13,286 nucleotides of DNA from Syntrophaceae bacterium UBA6078. Its GTDB lineage: Bacteria > Desulfobacterota > Syntrophia > Syntrophales > UBA2210. This document shows, piece after piece, positions 6,273 through 13,286 of this stretch; the first letter of the stretch is position 1, and every line of letters starts with the position of its first letter. Position numbers and translations under genes: made by a program. The notes beneath the pieces were generated by a model, which saw only the letters and a program-made list of their open reading frames with translations, was not told the DNA's origin and did no database searches. The stretch lies in the NCBI GenBank assembly GCA_002428735.1, contig DIXO01000015.1, positions 1-13,286 on the forward strand, written 5' to 3'.

Positions 6273-7778
6273 ATGAATAGTCAGGTTAAGAATGGTGGAC
6301 ATGCAAAGAGGATCATCCGAGGATCAACACATGTTCTCGGCGGAACGGTGGTTGCCTCCGTCCTCGGGATGCTCCGAGGGTTTATCGTTGCCGGTGGGCT
6401 TGGTCCCGCCCTGTACGGGGCGTGGAACATCCTGATGGTGATATTCACGTACAATTCGTATGCCGATCTCGGATTGGCGAACGGCATGAATAAAGAGATG
6501 CCGTACCTGCGCGGGAAAGGTGATGCTTCCGGGGCCGAAGCAGTCAAGGATAACACCTTCTGGGCGATTTCTCTTATCGCCACGGGCGTCAACATTTTTT
6601 TGATTGCCGCTTCCTTCGTGTTTCGAGCACGTCTGCCGGAAGGGATGGTCGTTGCCGTATGCATACTGGCGATTACCAATGTGCTCTTTCACCTGTATAG
6701 CTTCCTGGTTTCTCTTTTGAGAACCGACAAAGAATTCGGCCTGTTCGGGCTTGCTCAAGCCCTGCTTTCCCTGACCTCTCTGGCCTTTGTTGTCGTGTTT
6801 TTTAAAGTTTCTCCCGACAGGCTGTATGGAGCGCTCTCCGCTCTGGCAATAGGATATTTTTTTGTTGCTCTATACATTGTATGCCGGACGAGATACCGGG
6901 TTAGATTAACGCTGGACCTCCAACGTGTCATCGGTATTTTCAAGACCGGCTTTCCCCTGATCACCATCCAGGTTGGGGCTATCCTCTTGATCAGTATCGA
7001 CCGGTGGATGATTGCCGGGATGATCGGCCAGATCGATCTCGGGTATTACGGCATCGGCCTTACGATGGCGAACTTCCTCTTCGCGGGGGCCTCGACGGTT
7101 GCCTTCACTCTTTATCCTTTTATGCTCGAGCGGTTTGGACAAACCAACGACGCCGTGCAGTCCGAACGGTTGGTCTATACCCCGCTTCTCGTTCTCAGCT
7201 ACCTGATGGCCGTGGGATGCACCATGACGGCATTCGTGATTCCTCCGCTCATTACATATGTCCTGCCGGCGTATGTTTCTGGAATCACCGCTGTTATTAT
7301 TCTCGTCTTTGGTGTTTATTTTATTTCCATCATGACTATCTGCGGTAATTTCCTTGTATCGGTTAATAAGCAAAGTACGATCCTTTATGTACAGATGGTC
7401 CTGATTCCCTTCAGTATCGCGCTCAATTATATCCTGATCAAGATCGGTCTGGGGATCGAAGGGGTGGCGGCGGGAACGGCAGCAATCTATGTTATCTATG
7501 GGACATCTGTCATTCTGGTGGCGTTGAGGAGCTTCACGAGAGAAAATGGAGCGCTTTTTGCGAAAGCGATGAGGGTATACCTGCCCTTTGCCGTCAGCCT
7601 TCTCTCGTATCTGCTCCTGAGGGGGGCTTTCGGTAGTACCTCTTCCTCTCTAAAGGGCGATATCCTGGTCACCGCTCTCCGGATATCGGTTTTTCTCGGC
7701 CCTGTGACCCTGCTGGGCTGGTATCTGAACAGGATCACGGGAGTGTTCCACATGCTCCGGAATGCCACCCGGACATGA
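6273..7778 (+). CDS. wzx: Wzx-type lipid-linked oligosaccharide flippase
   Basis: A 501-residue, strongly hydrophobic inner-membrane protein of the MOP/polysaccharide-biosynthesis superfamily, with about twelve to fourteen probable membrane segments. The N-terminal block HVLGGTVVASVLGMLRGFI, then GGLGPALYGAWNIL and ADLGLANGMNKEMPYLRGKG, is typical of Wzx/RfbX proteins, which move undecaprenyl-linked repeat units across the inner membrane. The short hydrophilic loop after the second segment matches the family. ATG 6273 is preceded in frame by a TTG at 6270; the ATG is the more likely start, although the ribosome binding site is poor. The upstream gene ends in tandem stops (TAG TGA) 18 bases before. 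A flippase here implies Wzy-dependent polymerisation, but no wzy is in the window. Confidence 0.88.
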   Translation: MNSQVKNGGHAKRIIRGSTHVLGGTVVASVLGMLRGFIVAGGLGPALYGAWNILMVIFTYNSYADLGLANGMNKEMPYLRGKGDASGAEAVKDNTFWAISLIATGVNIFLIAASFVFRARLPEGMVVAVCILAITNVLFHLYSFLVSLLRTDKEFGLFGLAQALLSLTSLAFVVVFFKVSPDRLYGALSALAIGYFFVALYIVCRTRYRVRLTLDLQRVIGIFKTGFPLITIQVGAILLISIDRWMIAGMIGQIDLGYYGIGLTMANFLFAGASTVAFTLYPFMLERFGQTNDAVQSERLVYTPLLVLSYLMAVGCTMTAFVIPPLITYVLPAYVSGITAVIILVFGVYFISIMTICGNFLVSVNKQSTILYVQMVLIPFSIALNYILIKIGLGIEGVAAGTAAIYVIYGTSVILVALRSFTRENGALFAKAMRVYLPFAVSLLSYLLLRGAFGSTSSSLKGDILVTALRISVFLGPVTLLGWYLNRITGVFHMLRNATRT

Positions 7779-7815
7779 AAACCGGGTTATTTCAAGAAAG
7801 GAAACAAGCAATCCG

Positions 7816-8235
7816 ATGATTGAAACGATCAGGCACAAGAACGAAATCCTGGCGATTATCGTGAGGAAGGACTATCGAAAAGAGGGAATATCCTTTATTA
7901 CGCCCGATGATTGCACCCTGCAGCTAGGGTATATAAGCCATCCGGCAGGGCACAGGATCAAACCGCACATGCATCATCCGGTGAGGAGAGAGACGATCGG
8001 AACGAAAGAGGTCCTGGTCATCCGGGAGGGCAGGATCAGAATAGACTTCTATTCATACGAGAAGGAATACCTGGAGAGCAGGGAGCTTACCGCCGGCGAC
8101 GTCATTCTGCTCAGCAGCGCCGGCCACGGCATGGATGTTCTCGAGCCGATTACCATGATCGAGGTGAAGAACGGCCCATACCGGCCGGAAGAAGACAAGG
8201 AAAAATTTGAGGGGATAGAAGATGATACACGTTAG
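7816..8235 (+). CDS. Small cupin protein of a polysaccharide-cluster family
   Basis: A 139-residue single-domain cupin. Candidate metal ligands lie in KPHMHHPVRRE (His51, His53, His54, Glu59); LVIREG and AGDVILL (residues 93-99) and GHGMDVLEP follow in beta-rich order, ending with MIEVKNGPY. From memory this matches a family repeatedly found beside DegT aminotransferases and methyltransferases in surface-glycan loci, with no established reaction. It lacks the residues I associate with FdtA-type 3,4-ketoisomerases. A longer frame opens at 7762 inside wzx, but ATG 7816, preceded by AAGGAAA, is the better start. The gene overlaps the aminotransferase by 14 bases, so the two are likely co-translated. 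Sugar isomerase, epimerase or binding roles are all possible. Confidence 0.78.
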   Translation: MIETIRHKNEILAIIVRKDYRKEGISFITPDDCTLQLGYISHPAGHRIKPHMHHPVRRETIGTKEVLVIREGRIRIDFYSYEKEYLESRELTAGDVILLSSAGHGMDVLEPITMIEVKNGPYRPEEDKEKFEGIEDDTR

Positions 8236-9346
8236 TGAACCACTCTTGGGCCCCCGCGAAAAGGAACTTCTTGCCGAGTGCATAGAAACGGGGTGGATCT
8301 CCTCCGACGGCCCCTTTGTCGACAGGTTCGAGGATCTTTTCGCCTCGTACGTGGGGGCCGGGTGGGGGATCGCCGTCTGCAACGGCACGGCAGCCCTCGA
8401 AACGGCCCTCTTCGCCGCGGGAATCGGGGAAGGCGATGAGATAATCATGCCGTCCTTTACTATCATTTCCTGCGCGCTGGCCGCGATCCGCCTCGGGGCG
8501 GTTCCGGTCCTGGTGGACGTGGAGCCGGAAACCTGGAATATGGATGTCGATCAGGTCGAGTCGCGCATCACCCCCCGAACGAGGGCGATCATGGCGGTCC
8601 ATATCTACGGGCACCCCGTCGATATGGATCCCGTGCTGGAGATAGCCCGGAAACACGATCTGATCGTTATCGAAGACGCGGCCGAGGTCCACGGGGCGGA
8701 ATACAAGGGGCGGCGATGCGGTGGCTTGGGGCACGTAAGCGCGTTTTCGTTTTACGCCAACAAAATCATCACCACCGGCGAGGGGGGCATGGTCCTTACC
8801 TCCGATCGTGAAATGGCTGAACGGGCCCGGTCCTATCGCAATCTCTGCTTCAGGCCGGAAAAGCGTTTTTTCCACACCGAGCTGGGGTATAACTTCCGCA
8901 TGACCAATTTGCAGGCCGCACTCGGCGTGGCGCAGATGGAGCGGATCGACGAATTCGTCGCCATCAAGAGGCGCCTGGGGGCGTATTACCGTGAACAGTT
9001 CGCCGGGGTGGAGGGGGTCAGAACCCAGGTCGAAAAACCGTGGGCCAGGACGGTCTATTGGATGTACTGCATAGAGATGGATCCGTCGCTGGGCCTGAGC
9101 GCGGAGGATATGATGGCCGGGCTGAAGGAGAAGAAGATCGGCACCCGTCCTTTCTTTCTGGGGTTGCATGAACAGCCGGCCCTCCGGGACCGCGGATTGT
9201 TTCAGGGTGAGCGGTACCCGGTGACGGAACGGATTGCTGAGCAGGGATTGTACCTCCCCTCCGGTCTTACCCTGCAAGAGGCCCAGATCGATGAAGTGGT
9301 CTCGGCGGTTCGCCGGGTCCTGTCGGAGAAGCGGGCTCGTGAGTGA
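8222..9346 (+). CDS. DegT/DnrJ/EryC1 aminotransferase, GDP-perosamine synthase-like
   Basis: A 374-residue PLP-dependent sugar aminotransferase of full family length. It begins IHVSEPLLG and carries ETGWISSDGPFVDRFE, CNGTAALE, the PLP-pyridine-binding Asp152 in IEDAAE, and the Schiff-base Lys181 in FYANKIITTGEGGM. FRMTNLQAALG closes the substrate site. This set looks most like GDP-perosamine synthase (PerA/RfbE), which aminates GDP-4-keto-6-deoxymannose using glutamate. Other DegT subfamilies, including LegC, share much of it, so the substrate is inference. The Nudix gene downstream also hints at GDP-mannose chemistry, while gmd is not in the window. GAGGGG precedes ATG 8222. The gene overlaps the cupin by 14 and the next methyltransferase by eight bases. 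GC content is high. Confidence 0.88.
   Translation: MIHVSEPLLGPREKELLAECIETGWISSDGPFVDRFEDLFASYVGAGWGIAVCNGTAALETALFAAGIGEGDEIIMPSFTIISCALAAIRLGAVPVLVDVEPETWNMDVDQVESRITPRTRAIMAVHIYGHPVDMDPVLEIARKHDLIVIEDAAEVHGAEYKGRRCGGLGHVSAFSFYANKIITTGEGGMVLTSDREMAERARSYRNLCFRPEKRFFHTELGYNFRMTNLQAALGVAQMERIDEFVAIKRRLGAYYREQFAGVEGVRTQVEKPWARTVYWMYCIEMDPSLGLSAEDMMAGLKEKKIGTRPFFLGLHEQPALRDRGLFQGERYPVTERIAEQGLYLPSGLTLQEAQIDEVVSAVRRVLSEKRARE
9325..9331 (+). promoter_or_regulatory. Ribosome binding site deciding the GTG start of the methyltransferase
   Basis: GGAGAAG sits seven bases before GTG 9339, inside the end of the aminotransferase gene. It supports this start over any longer frame running back into that gene. 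Confidence 0.5.
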
Positions 9347-10160
9347 CAAACGGTGGTGGGATGAATTCTGGACGCGTGAGGCTTCAGCGGGGCCGGCACT
9401 CGAGGGGGATGGTGAGACCTGGCACGATCTAGTCTGGAAGGTGGGCCTCGAGTTCTGGCATGACCTCTTCGAGAAACAGGCCCCCGGGAGGAAGATGCTC
9501 GAATGCGGATGCGGCAGCGCCAGGGTCTCACAGCACATGGCGCGCCGCGGATACCGCTGCACCCTCCTCGACTATTCGGAGAGGGCCCTCGCTACCGGCA
9601 GGAAAGCCTTCGACGCGTCGTCGCTGGAAGGGGAATTCGTCATCGGTGACATCAACCATCTGTGCTTCCCCGACGGAGGGTTCGATATCGTCTTCAGCGG
9701 CGGAGTCCTGGAGTTTTTCGACGACATTCTTCGACCGATCGGCGAGATGGCCCGCGTCCTGAAACCGGGCGGGGTCTTCGCCGCGAACATGGTTCCGCGA
9801 AAGGTCAGCATCCAGACAATAGCCGATCTCGAACGGACAATGGCATATTCCTGCCGGGCCTTATTTCAGAGGCGGTTCGGAGATGTTTTCAGGCGGGTGC
9901 GGTACGTTCCGGCATATTATCCTGTCAATTCTCTTGACCTTCAGGACTATGTCGATTGTTGCAAAAGGGCGGGTCTGGACCCGGTGGTCGGTCTGGTGAC
10001 GTCTCCCTTTCCCGAGCTGGCCCTCCCGCATCTGGGAAAGAAGCTGTATGCTCGGGTTATGAAGGGGCTTTTGCCGCAGTGGCGAAAATTCAATCTGTCA
10101 CAGAGTCGTTGGACACAGATCTGGGGAATAACATATACGGTGTACGGCATAAAAAGGTAA
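9339..10160 (+). CDS. Class I SAM-dependent methyltransferase
   Basis: A 273-residue methyltransferase. Motif I appears as LECGCGSARVS (Glu55 to Gly59 for ECGCG), an unusual variant of DxGxGxG with Glu-Cys in place of Asp-Leu. TLLDYS follows as the ribose-binding acidic strand, then FPDGGFDIVFSGGVLEFFDD and RVLKPGGVF as the later core motifs. The start is GTG 9339, because WWDEFWTREAS is a plausible N-terminus and everything upstream in this frame is inside the aminotransferase. The gene overlaps the aminotransferase stop by eight bases. Location directly after a sugar aminotransferase suggests N- or O-methylation of the same amino sugar or of a residue carrying it. This is inference and the substrate is not visible. 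Confidence 0.82.
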   Translation: MSDKRWWDEFWTREASAGPALEGDGETWHDLVWKVGLEFWHDLFEKQAPGRKMLECGCGSARVSQHMARRGYRCTLLDYSERALATGRKAFDASSLEGEFVIGDINHLCFPDGGFDIVFSGGVLEFFDDILRPIGEMARVLKPGGVFAANMVPRKVSIQTIADLERTMAYSCRALFQRRFGDVFRRVRYVPAYYPVNSLDLQDYVDCCKRAGLDPVVGLVTSPFPELALPHLGKKLYARVMKGLLPQWRKFNLSQSRWTQIWGITYTVYGIKR

Positions 10161-10175
10161 TGGAGAGCTGAAAGT

Positions 10176-11297
10176 ATGAGGATTGGTGTGGATGCCCGAT
10201 GTCTTGAGTGGGCGGAAGGGGGGCCGGCAAGATATCTGGTGAATATGTTGAAACTCTGGCCGCAGATGAGGGGACAGCACCAGTTTGTACTGTTTTTTCA
10301 GAATCGTATTCCCGAGGATGATTTTCTCAAGAATGAGCGCTTTGAACTCGTGCTGATGAAGGGGCCGAAGATCCTGAAGAGCCGCAGGATTGTGGGCGAG
10401 CAGGTATTGATGCCCCGCTATATCAGACGGAGCAAGGTCGATCTGTTCTTTACCCCGTGGTACTCGGCGCCGCTGGCGGCCTGTTGTCCGAAAAAGGTGG
10501 TTGGCTGCTGGGATGTCTCGGCGAATACCCACCCCGATCATTACACGATCCTGGAGCGGATATCCTTCGGGTTCTTTTCGCCGCGTTCCTGCAGGCAGGC
10601 GGACGGAGTCATCACCTGTTCCCTGTATGACGCACGTCAGATCGAACGTCATTTCGGTATCCCCTCTGAGAGAATCCGTGTCGTGTACTTCGCGGCGGAC
10701 GACAAATTCAGGCCAGCGGACGATCTCTCACACCTGAAATCGTTTCGGCGCAGGTACGGATTCCCCGAGAAATATATTCTCTTCATGGGAATCATCATCA
10801 AGAGACGAAACGTCGATGTGATAATCGATGCCTTCACGGATATCCGCCGGGAATACCCCGATATCGGCCTTGTCGTGGTAGGCCGGAACGCAACAGTCCC
10901 CTTTGTCGATATCGAAGCAAGGATGAAACCCCTGATCGATGAGAGGCGTGGTTTCTACCTCCCACGTGCGCCGGAGGAAGACCTCGTCGATTTCTACCGG
11001 GGCGCGTGGTACTACATGATGACATCGACCACGGATGGTGAATCGCTCATGCTGAAGGAAGCGATGCAGTGCGGCACGCCCGTGATCACATCGCCCCTGC
11101 TCGAGGAAACGGTAGGAGGGAAAGCCGTCATTCTGAACGACCCGACCGACCGTCGGCAGACAGCCGATATATTCCGCCGGATAATTCCCGATCACGAACT
11201 GCGCAATCGCCTCGCGGCGGAGGGGCAACAATGGATGAAGACCTTGTCTTGGGAGAAAGTCGCGCAGGACAGTCTTGCGTTCATCGAAACTTGTTGA
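10176..11297 (+). CDS. GT-B glycosyltransferase, family 4-like
   Basis: A 373-residue cytoplasmic glycosyltransferase. The N-terminal half starts MRIGVDARCLEWAEGGPARY, matching the acceptor-binding GT-B domain. The C-terminal half has YILFMGIIIKRRNVDVIIDAF, LVVVGRN, and the donor-binding region TDGESLMLKEAMQCGTPVI. In the usual EX7E motif the first Glu is replaced by Asp287, while the second is Glu295; Glu289 might substitute. It probably adds one sugar of the repeat unit to the lipid-linked oligosaccharide; donor and acceptor are unknown. GGAGAG at 10163-10168 precedes ATG 10176 at a good distance. It is the only glycosyltransferase seen in the window, so others must lie elsewhere in the locus. 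Confidence 0.87.
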   Translation: MRIGVDARCLEWAEGGPARYLVNMLKLWPQMRGQHQFVLFFQNRIPEDDFLKNERFELVLMKGPKILKSRRIVGEQVLMPRYIRRSKVDLFFTPWYSAPLAACCPKKVVGCWDVSANTHPDHYTILERISFGFFSPRSCRQADGVITCSLYDARQIERHFGIPSERIRVVYFAADDKFRPADDLSHLKSFRRRYGFPEKYILFMGIIIKRRNVDVIIDAFTDIRREYPDIGLVVVGRNATVPFVDIEARMKPLIDERRGFYLPRAPEEDLVDFYRGAWYYMMTSTTDGESLMLKEAMQCGTPVITSPLLEETVGGKAVILNDPTDRRQTADIFRRIIPDHELRNRLAAEGQQWMKTLSWEKVAQDSLAFIETC

Positions 11298-11307
11298 TGA
11301 TAATTGT

Positions 11308-11313
11308 AGGAGG
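11308..11313 (+). promoter_or_regulatory. Strong ribosome binding site before the C-methyltransferase gene
   Basis: A perfect AGGAGG lies six bases before ATG 11320, the best Shine-Dalgarno in the window and in contrast with the weak sites before ptmE and wzx. Confidence 0.75.
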
Positions 11314-11319
11314 TAATAA

Positions 11320-12528
11320 ATGAAGACTATCACTCGAACAACCTGCCGTCTGTGCGGCGCGAGTGACCTGTGCGAGGTTTTTTCGCTTGGTGATCAGTAT
11401 ATCAACGATTTCGTCCCGCCGGAGCGGATTGGCAAGGGGCTCAAGGCGCCGCTCGACCTGGTGATGTGCGACCGCTGTTCCCTCTTGCAACTGCGGCATA
11501 CCGCTCCACAGGAGCTTCTTTATTCTCGGTACTATTGGTACCGGTCGGGGGTGACGGACACCATGCGCCGCGCCCTCCGGGATATCACGAAAGAGATCGA
11601 GGAGATGGTACCGCTTGCCGAGGGGGACGTAGTCCTGGATATAGGTGCCAATGACGGCACTATGCTGGCGCAGTACACGGCGAAGGGAATCCGAAAGGTG
11701 GGGTGCGAGCCGGCGGATAACCTGGTAGACATGCTGAGGAAAAACGCCGACTACGTGATGAATGATTTCTGGGATTACGAGCGTTACATGGAACTCGCCG
11801 GGCAGTGGGGATTCGGTAAGGCGAGGGTAATTACGGCCGTCGGCATGTTCTACGACCTGGAAAATCCCAACAAGTTCATCCAGGACGCCCAGAGGGCGTT
11901 GACCAATGACGGCGTGTTTGTCGCCCAGTTGATGTGCCTGACCCCGATGCTCGAAAAGAACGATACGGGGAATATCTGCCACGAACACCTCGAATATTAT
12001 TCCCTCGACTCCCTCAAATATCTCTTCGAAACGAACGGTCTCGAGATGTTCAAGATTGAGGAGAATGATGTGAATGGGGGCAGCTACCGGATTTTCGCGC
12101 GACACTACCGGGGCAACGGAATCCCGTATGACGAGAAGATCACTCGTGACGATATCCTGGCGTTTGCCGACCGTGTCCGGGATAACCGCAACAAGTGTGT
12201 GGCTTTCATCAAAGAGGAGGTGGCGAAGGGTAAAACGGTGTATGTCTACGGGGCTTCCACCAAGGGAAACGTGATCCTCCAGTACTACGGGTTCGACCAC
12301 ACCCTTATCACCGCCGCCGCTGAACGGAGCCCCGAGAAGTGGGGCAAGTACACCATCGGTACTTGGATACCGATCGTGTCCGAAGAGGAGGCCCGGAAGG
12401 CCCAGCCCGATTATTTTCTCGTCCTGCCATGGGCTTTCTTCGATGAGTTCTACGAGCGCGAGGAAAAGTGGCGCGAGCGGGGCGGAAAGTTCATCGTTCC
12501 CCTGCCGGAGTTTCGGGTGGTGCCGTGA
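11320..12528 (+). CDS. Three-domain C-methyltransferase-type SAM enzyme
   Basis: A 402-residue protein with the layout of sugar C-methyltransferases (KijD1/TcaB9/NovU type: Methyltransf_13, central SAM domain, Methyltransf_14). The N-terminal zinc site is Cys9, Cys12, Cys50 and Cys53. SAM motif I is DIGANDG at residues 107-113. The catalytic-region motif reads CHEH at 220-223, where characterised C-3' enzymes have YHEH with the last His as proposed base. The C-terminal domain carries YVYGASTKGNVILQYYG from 308. These enzymes methylate a carbon next to a keto group on a nucleotide-activated deoxysugar. The Tyr-to-Cys change may mark a subfamily with another substrate; I believe ICHEHLEYYSL occurs in other surface-glycan clusters, from memory. 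The stop overlaps the Nudix start (GTGA). Confidence 0.86.
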   Translation: MKTITRTTCRLCGASDLCEVFSLGDQYINDFVPPERIGKGLKAPLDLVMCDRCSLLQLRHTAPQELLYSRYYWYRSGVTDTMRRALRDITKEIEEMVPLAEGDVVLDIGANDGTMLAQYTAKGIRKVGCEPADNLVDMLRKNADYVMNDFWDYERYMELAGQWGFGKARVITAVGMFYDLENPNKFIQDAQRALTNDGVFVAQLMCLTPMLEKNDTGNICHEHLEYYSLDSLKYLFETNGLEMFKIEENDVNGGSYRIFARHYRGNGIPYDEKITRDDILAFADRVRDNRNKCVAFIKEEVAKGKTVYVYGASTKGNVILQYYGFDHTLITAAAERSPEKWGKYTIGTWIPIVSEEEARKAQPDYFLVLPWAFFDEFYEREEKWRERGGKFIVPLPEFRVVP

Positions 12529-12956
12529 CCTTCATTCCCGCAGAAGAGTACGCGCGGCTCATGGAGGTCATCCCAATCCTTTGCGTAGATGTGGCGGTGC
12601 GGAATGCGAAAGGCGAATACCTGCTGGTGCGGCGGGCCAACGAGCCTCTGAAGGGTCAGTGGTGGGTGATCGGCGGCAGGGTCCTGAAGGGAGAGACACT
12701 CGAGCAGGCGGCCGTCAGGAAGGTCAGGGAAGAGGTCGGCCTCGACGTCAATTCGGTGACCCCGATCGGCTACTACGAAGATGCGTTCGAGACGAACCGC
12801 TTCGGATCGCCGACGCCGCTCCATTCGGTCAGCGCCGTCTTTCTGGCCACGGTCGGCGATGATCAGGAGATCAGACTGGACGGGCAGAGCACCGCATGGC
12901 AATACGCGGACAGTCTGCCGGACAGGTTCCACATAAAAGGCTTTAAGGGAGGGTAG
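12525..12956 (+). CDS. Nudix hydrolase resembling GDP-mannose mannosyl hydrolase
   Basis: A 143-residue Nudix protein. The N-terminal IPAEEYARLMEVIPILCVDV and RRANEPLKGQWWVIGGRV resemble Gmm/NudD, the GDP-mannose mannosyl hydrolase family found in colanic and O-antigen loci. The Nudix box runs from Gly51 (Glu57, Arg65, Glu69, Glu70, Gly72), but the Glu after Arg65 is Lys66. E. coli Gmm also departs from the canonical box, though at partly different positions. It may hydrolyse GDP-mannose or GDP-glucose to balance sugar-nucleotide pools or, more loosely, clean up a GDP-sugar used in this locus. The start is GTG 12525, overlapping the previous TGA by four bases. An earlier in-frame GTG at 12468 is possible but would overlap 61 bases of the upstream gene. 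Confidence 0.82.
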   Translation: MTFIPAEEYARLMEVIPILCVDVAVRNAKGEYLLVRRANEPLKGQWWVIGGRVLKGETLEQAAVRKVREEVGLDVNSVTPIGYYEDAFETNRFGSPTPLHSVSAVFLATVGDDQEIRLDGQSTAWQYADSLPDRFHIKGFKGG

Positions 12957-12961
12957 TGGGT

Positions 12962-13286
12962 ATGGATATCTGTCGCAGAACAATAGATCTGTTGAATCAC
13001 TTGCCTTACAATCGTATAGGGCAACGTATCATCCATGTTTTGATCAATTATATGGAGAATGGTCCGACAAAAACACGCCATGGGTTTCTTATCGATTTCA
13101 AGCGAACCGGGCCCTTCTCAACATCTTTGAGAAAAGCCATCATCAGTGGCAGTTACGAGCGGGAATATTTAGAGATTTTCAGTAAGTTAATTGGGCCTGG
13201 TGATTATGCTGTTGATGTCGGGGCGCATGAAGGTTTCATCTCCCTGCTTTTATGGCAGATTGTGGGGGGGGGGGGGGGGGGGTTTG
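12962..13286 (+). CDS. FkbM-type methyltransferase, 5' part (runs off the window)
   Basis: An open frame of 108 codons from ATG 12962, with a good AAGGGAGGG at 12945-12953. The segment SGSYEREYLEIFSKLIGPGDYAVDVGAHEGFISLL has the order typical of FkbM-family methyltransferases; the SAM motif I VDVGAHEG occupies residues 84-91. About ten residues later a G tract starts and forces six glycines before the window ends. In homologues this region usually reads roughly VGPxGxVxAFEP, so the frame or sequence at the tract is not trustworthy. AT content is clearly higher than in the Nudix gene before it. FkbM members O-methylate sugars or other substrates; the substrate here is unknown. Confidence 0.72.
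   Translation, partial: MDICRRTIDLLNHLPYNRIGQRIIHVLINYMENGPTKTRHGFLIDFKRTGPFSTSLRKAIISGSYEREYLEIFSKLIGPGDYAVDVGAHEGFISLLLWQIVGGGGGGF
13264..13282 (+). repeat. Homopolymeric G tract (19 bases)
   Basis: Nineteen consecutive G residues lie inside the FkbM-type coding frame, four bases from the end of the window. This is either a low-quality contig end or a slipped-strand phase-variation tract. The position at the very end favours an artefact. Confidence 0.85.

Noticed and set aside
8222..9346. Assignment of the aminotransferase as LegC of the legionaminic pathway
   Set aside because: Its N-terminus and ANKIITTGEGGM context look closer to GDP-perosamine synthases, and it lies in the other module; not fully excluded without a tree.
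8150..9562. Long open frame of 470 codons on the minus strand opposite the aminotransferase gene
   Set aside because: It is antisense to a clear DegT gene in GC-rich DNA, where shadow frames are expected. The translation is low-complexity, rich in Arg, His and Pro, with no recognisable domain.
11281..12300. Open frame of 339 codons on the minus strand opposite the C-methyltransferase gene
   Set aside because: It mirrors the codons of a well-supported gene, starts without a plausible ribosome binding site and shows no family motif.

Overview
The window is a stretch of a Gram-negative surface-polysaccharide locus (O-antigen or capsule type, possibly also feeding glycosylation). Every gene is on the + strand, tightly packed, and often overlaps its neighbour by 4 to 14 bases. 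No RNA gene, CRISPR array, insertion sequence or phage gene is visible. The sequence does not fix the species. The mixed GC content and gene families would fit a free-living proteobacterium, Desulfobacterota or a similar environmental lineage, but that is a guess.

Region 1 (1 to about 2842, AT-rich) and the start of region 2 (3049-4818) resemble a legionaminic-acid (nonulosonic acid) pathway. In order they hold the 3' end of a NeuB/LegI-type synthase, a SAM methyltransferase, a NeuC/LegG-type 2-epimerase, a PIG-L-type deacetylase, a PtmE-type CBS plus sugar-1-phosphate nucleotidyltransferase, and a NeuA/LegF-type CMP-sugar synthetase. The order synthase, epimerase, PtmE, CMP-synthetase matches the Campylobacter jejuni legI-legG-ptmE-(ptmF)-legF block as I recall it, with a methyltransferase and a deacetylase inserted. 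This suggests a GDP-linked route to a modified legionaminic acid. The synthase carries an in-frame TAG just before its C-terminal SAF/antifreeze-like domain, which otherwise reads on intact for 35 codons.

Region 2 continues with a B12-binding-type radical SAM enzyme (4815-6254), whose base composition changes sharply in mid-gene, and a Wzx-type flippase (6273-7778). The flippase implies Wzx/Wzy-type export of a lipid-linked repeat unit.

Region 3 (7816 to the end, GC-rich) looks like a second sugar-modification module: a small cupin of an uncharacterised family, a DegT aminotransferase resembling GDP-perosamine synthase, a SAM methyltransferase, a GT-B glycosyltransferase, a three-domain C-methyltransferase-type protein, a Nudix hydrolase resembling GDP-mannose mannosyl hydrolase, and the first 108 codons of an FkbM-type methyltransferase. 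That last gene runs into a 19-base G tract four bases before the window ends. The tract is either a contig-end artefact or a phase-variable repeat. The module points to a methylated amino-deoxyhexose, probably GDP-activated, as a second component of the glycan.

The only intergenic gap of note is 2843-3048, which coincides with a change in GC content and is a likely module junction. Genes expected for complete pathways (legB, legC, legH, ptmF, gmd, wzy, further glycosyltransferases) are not in this window and may lie outside it.
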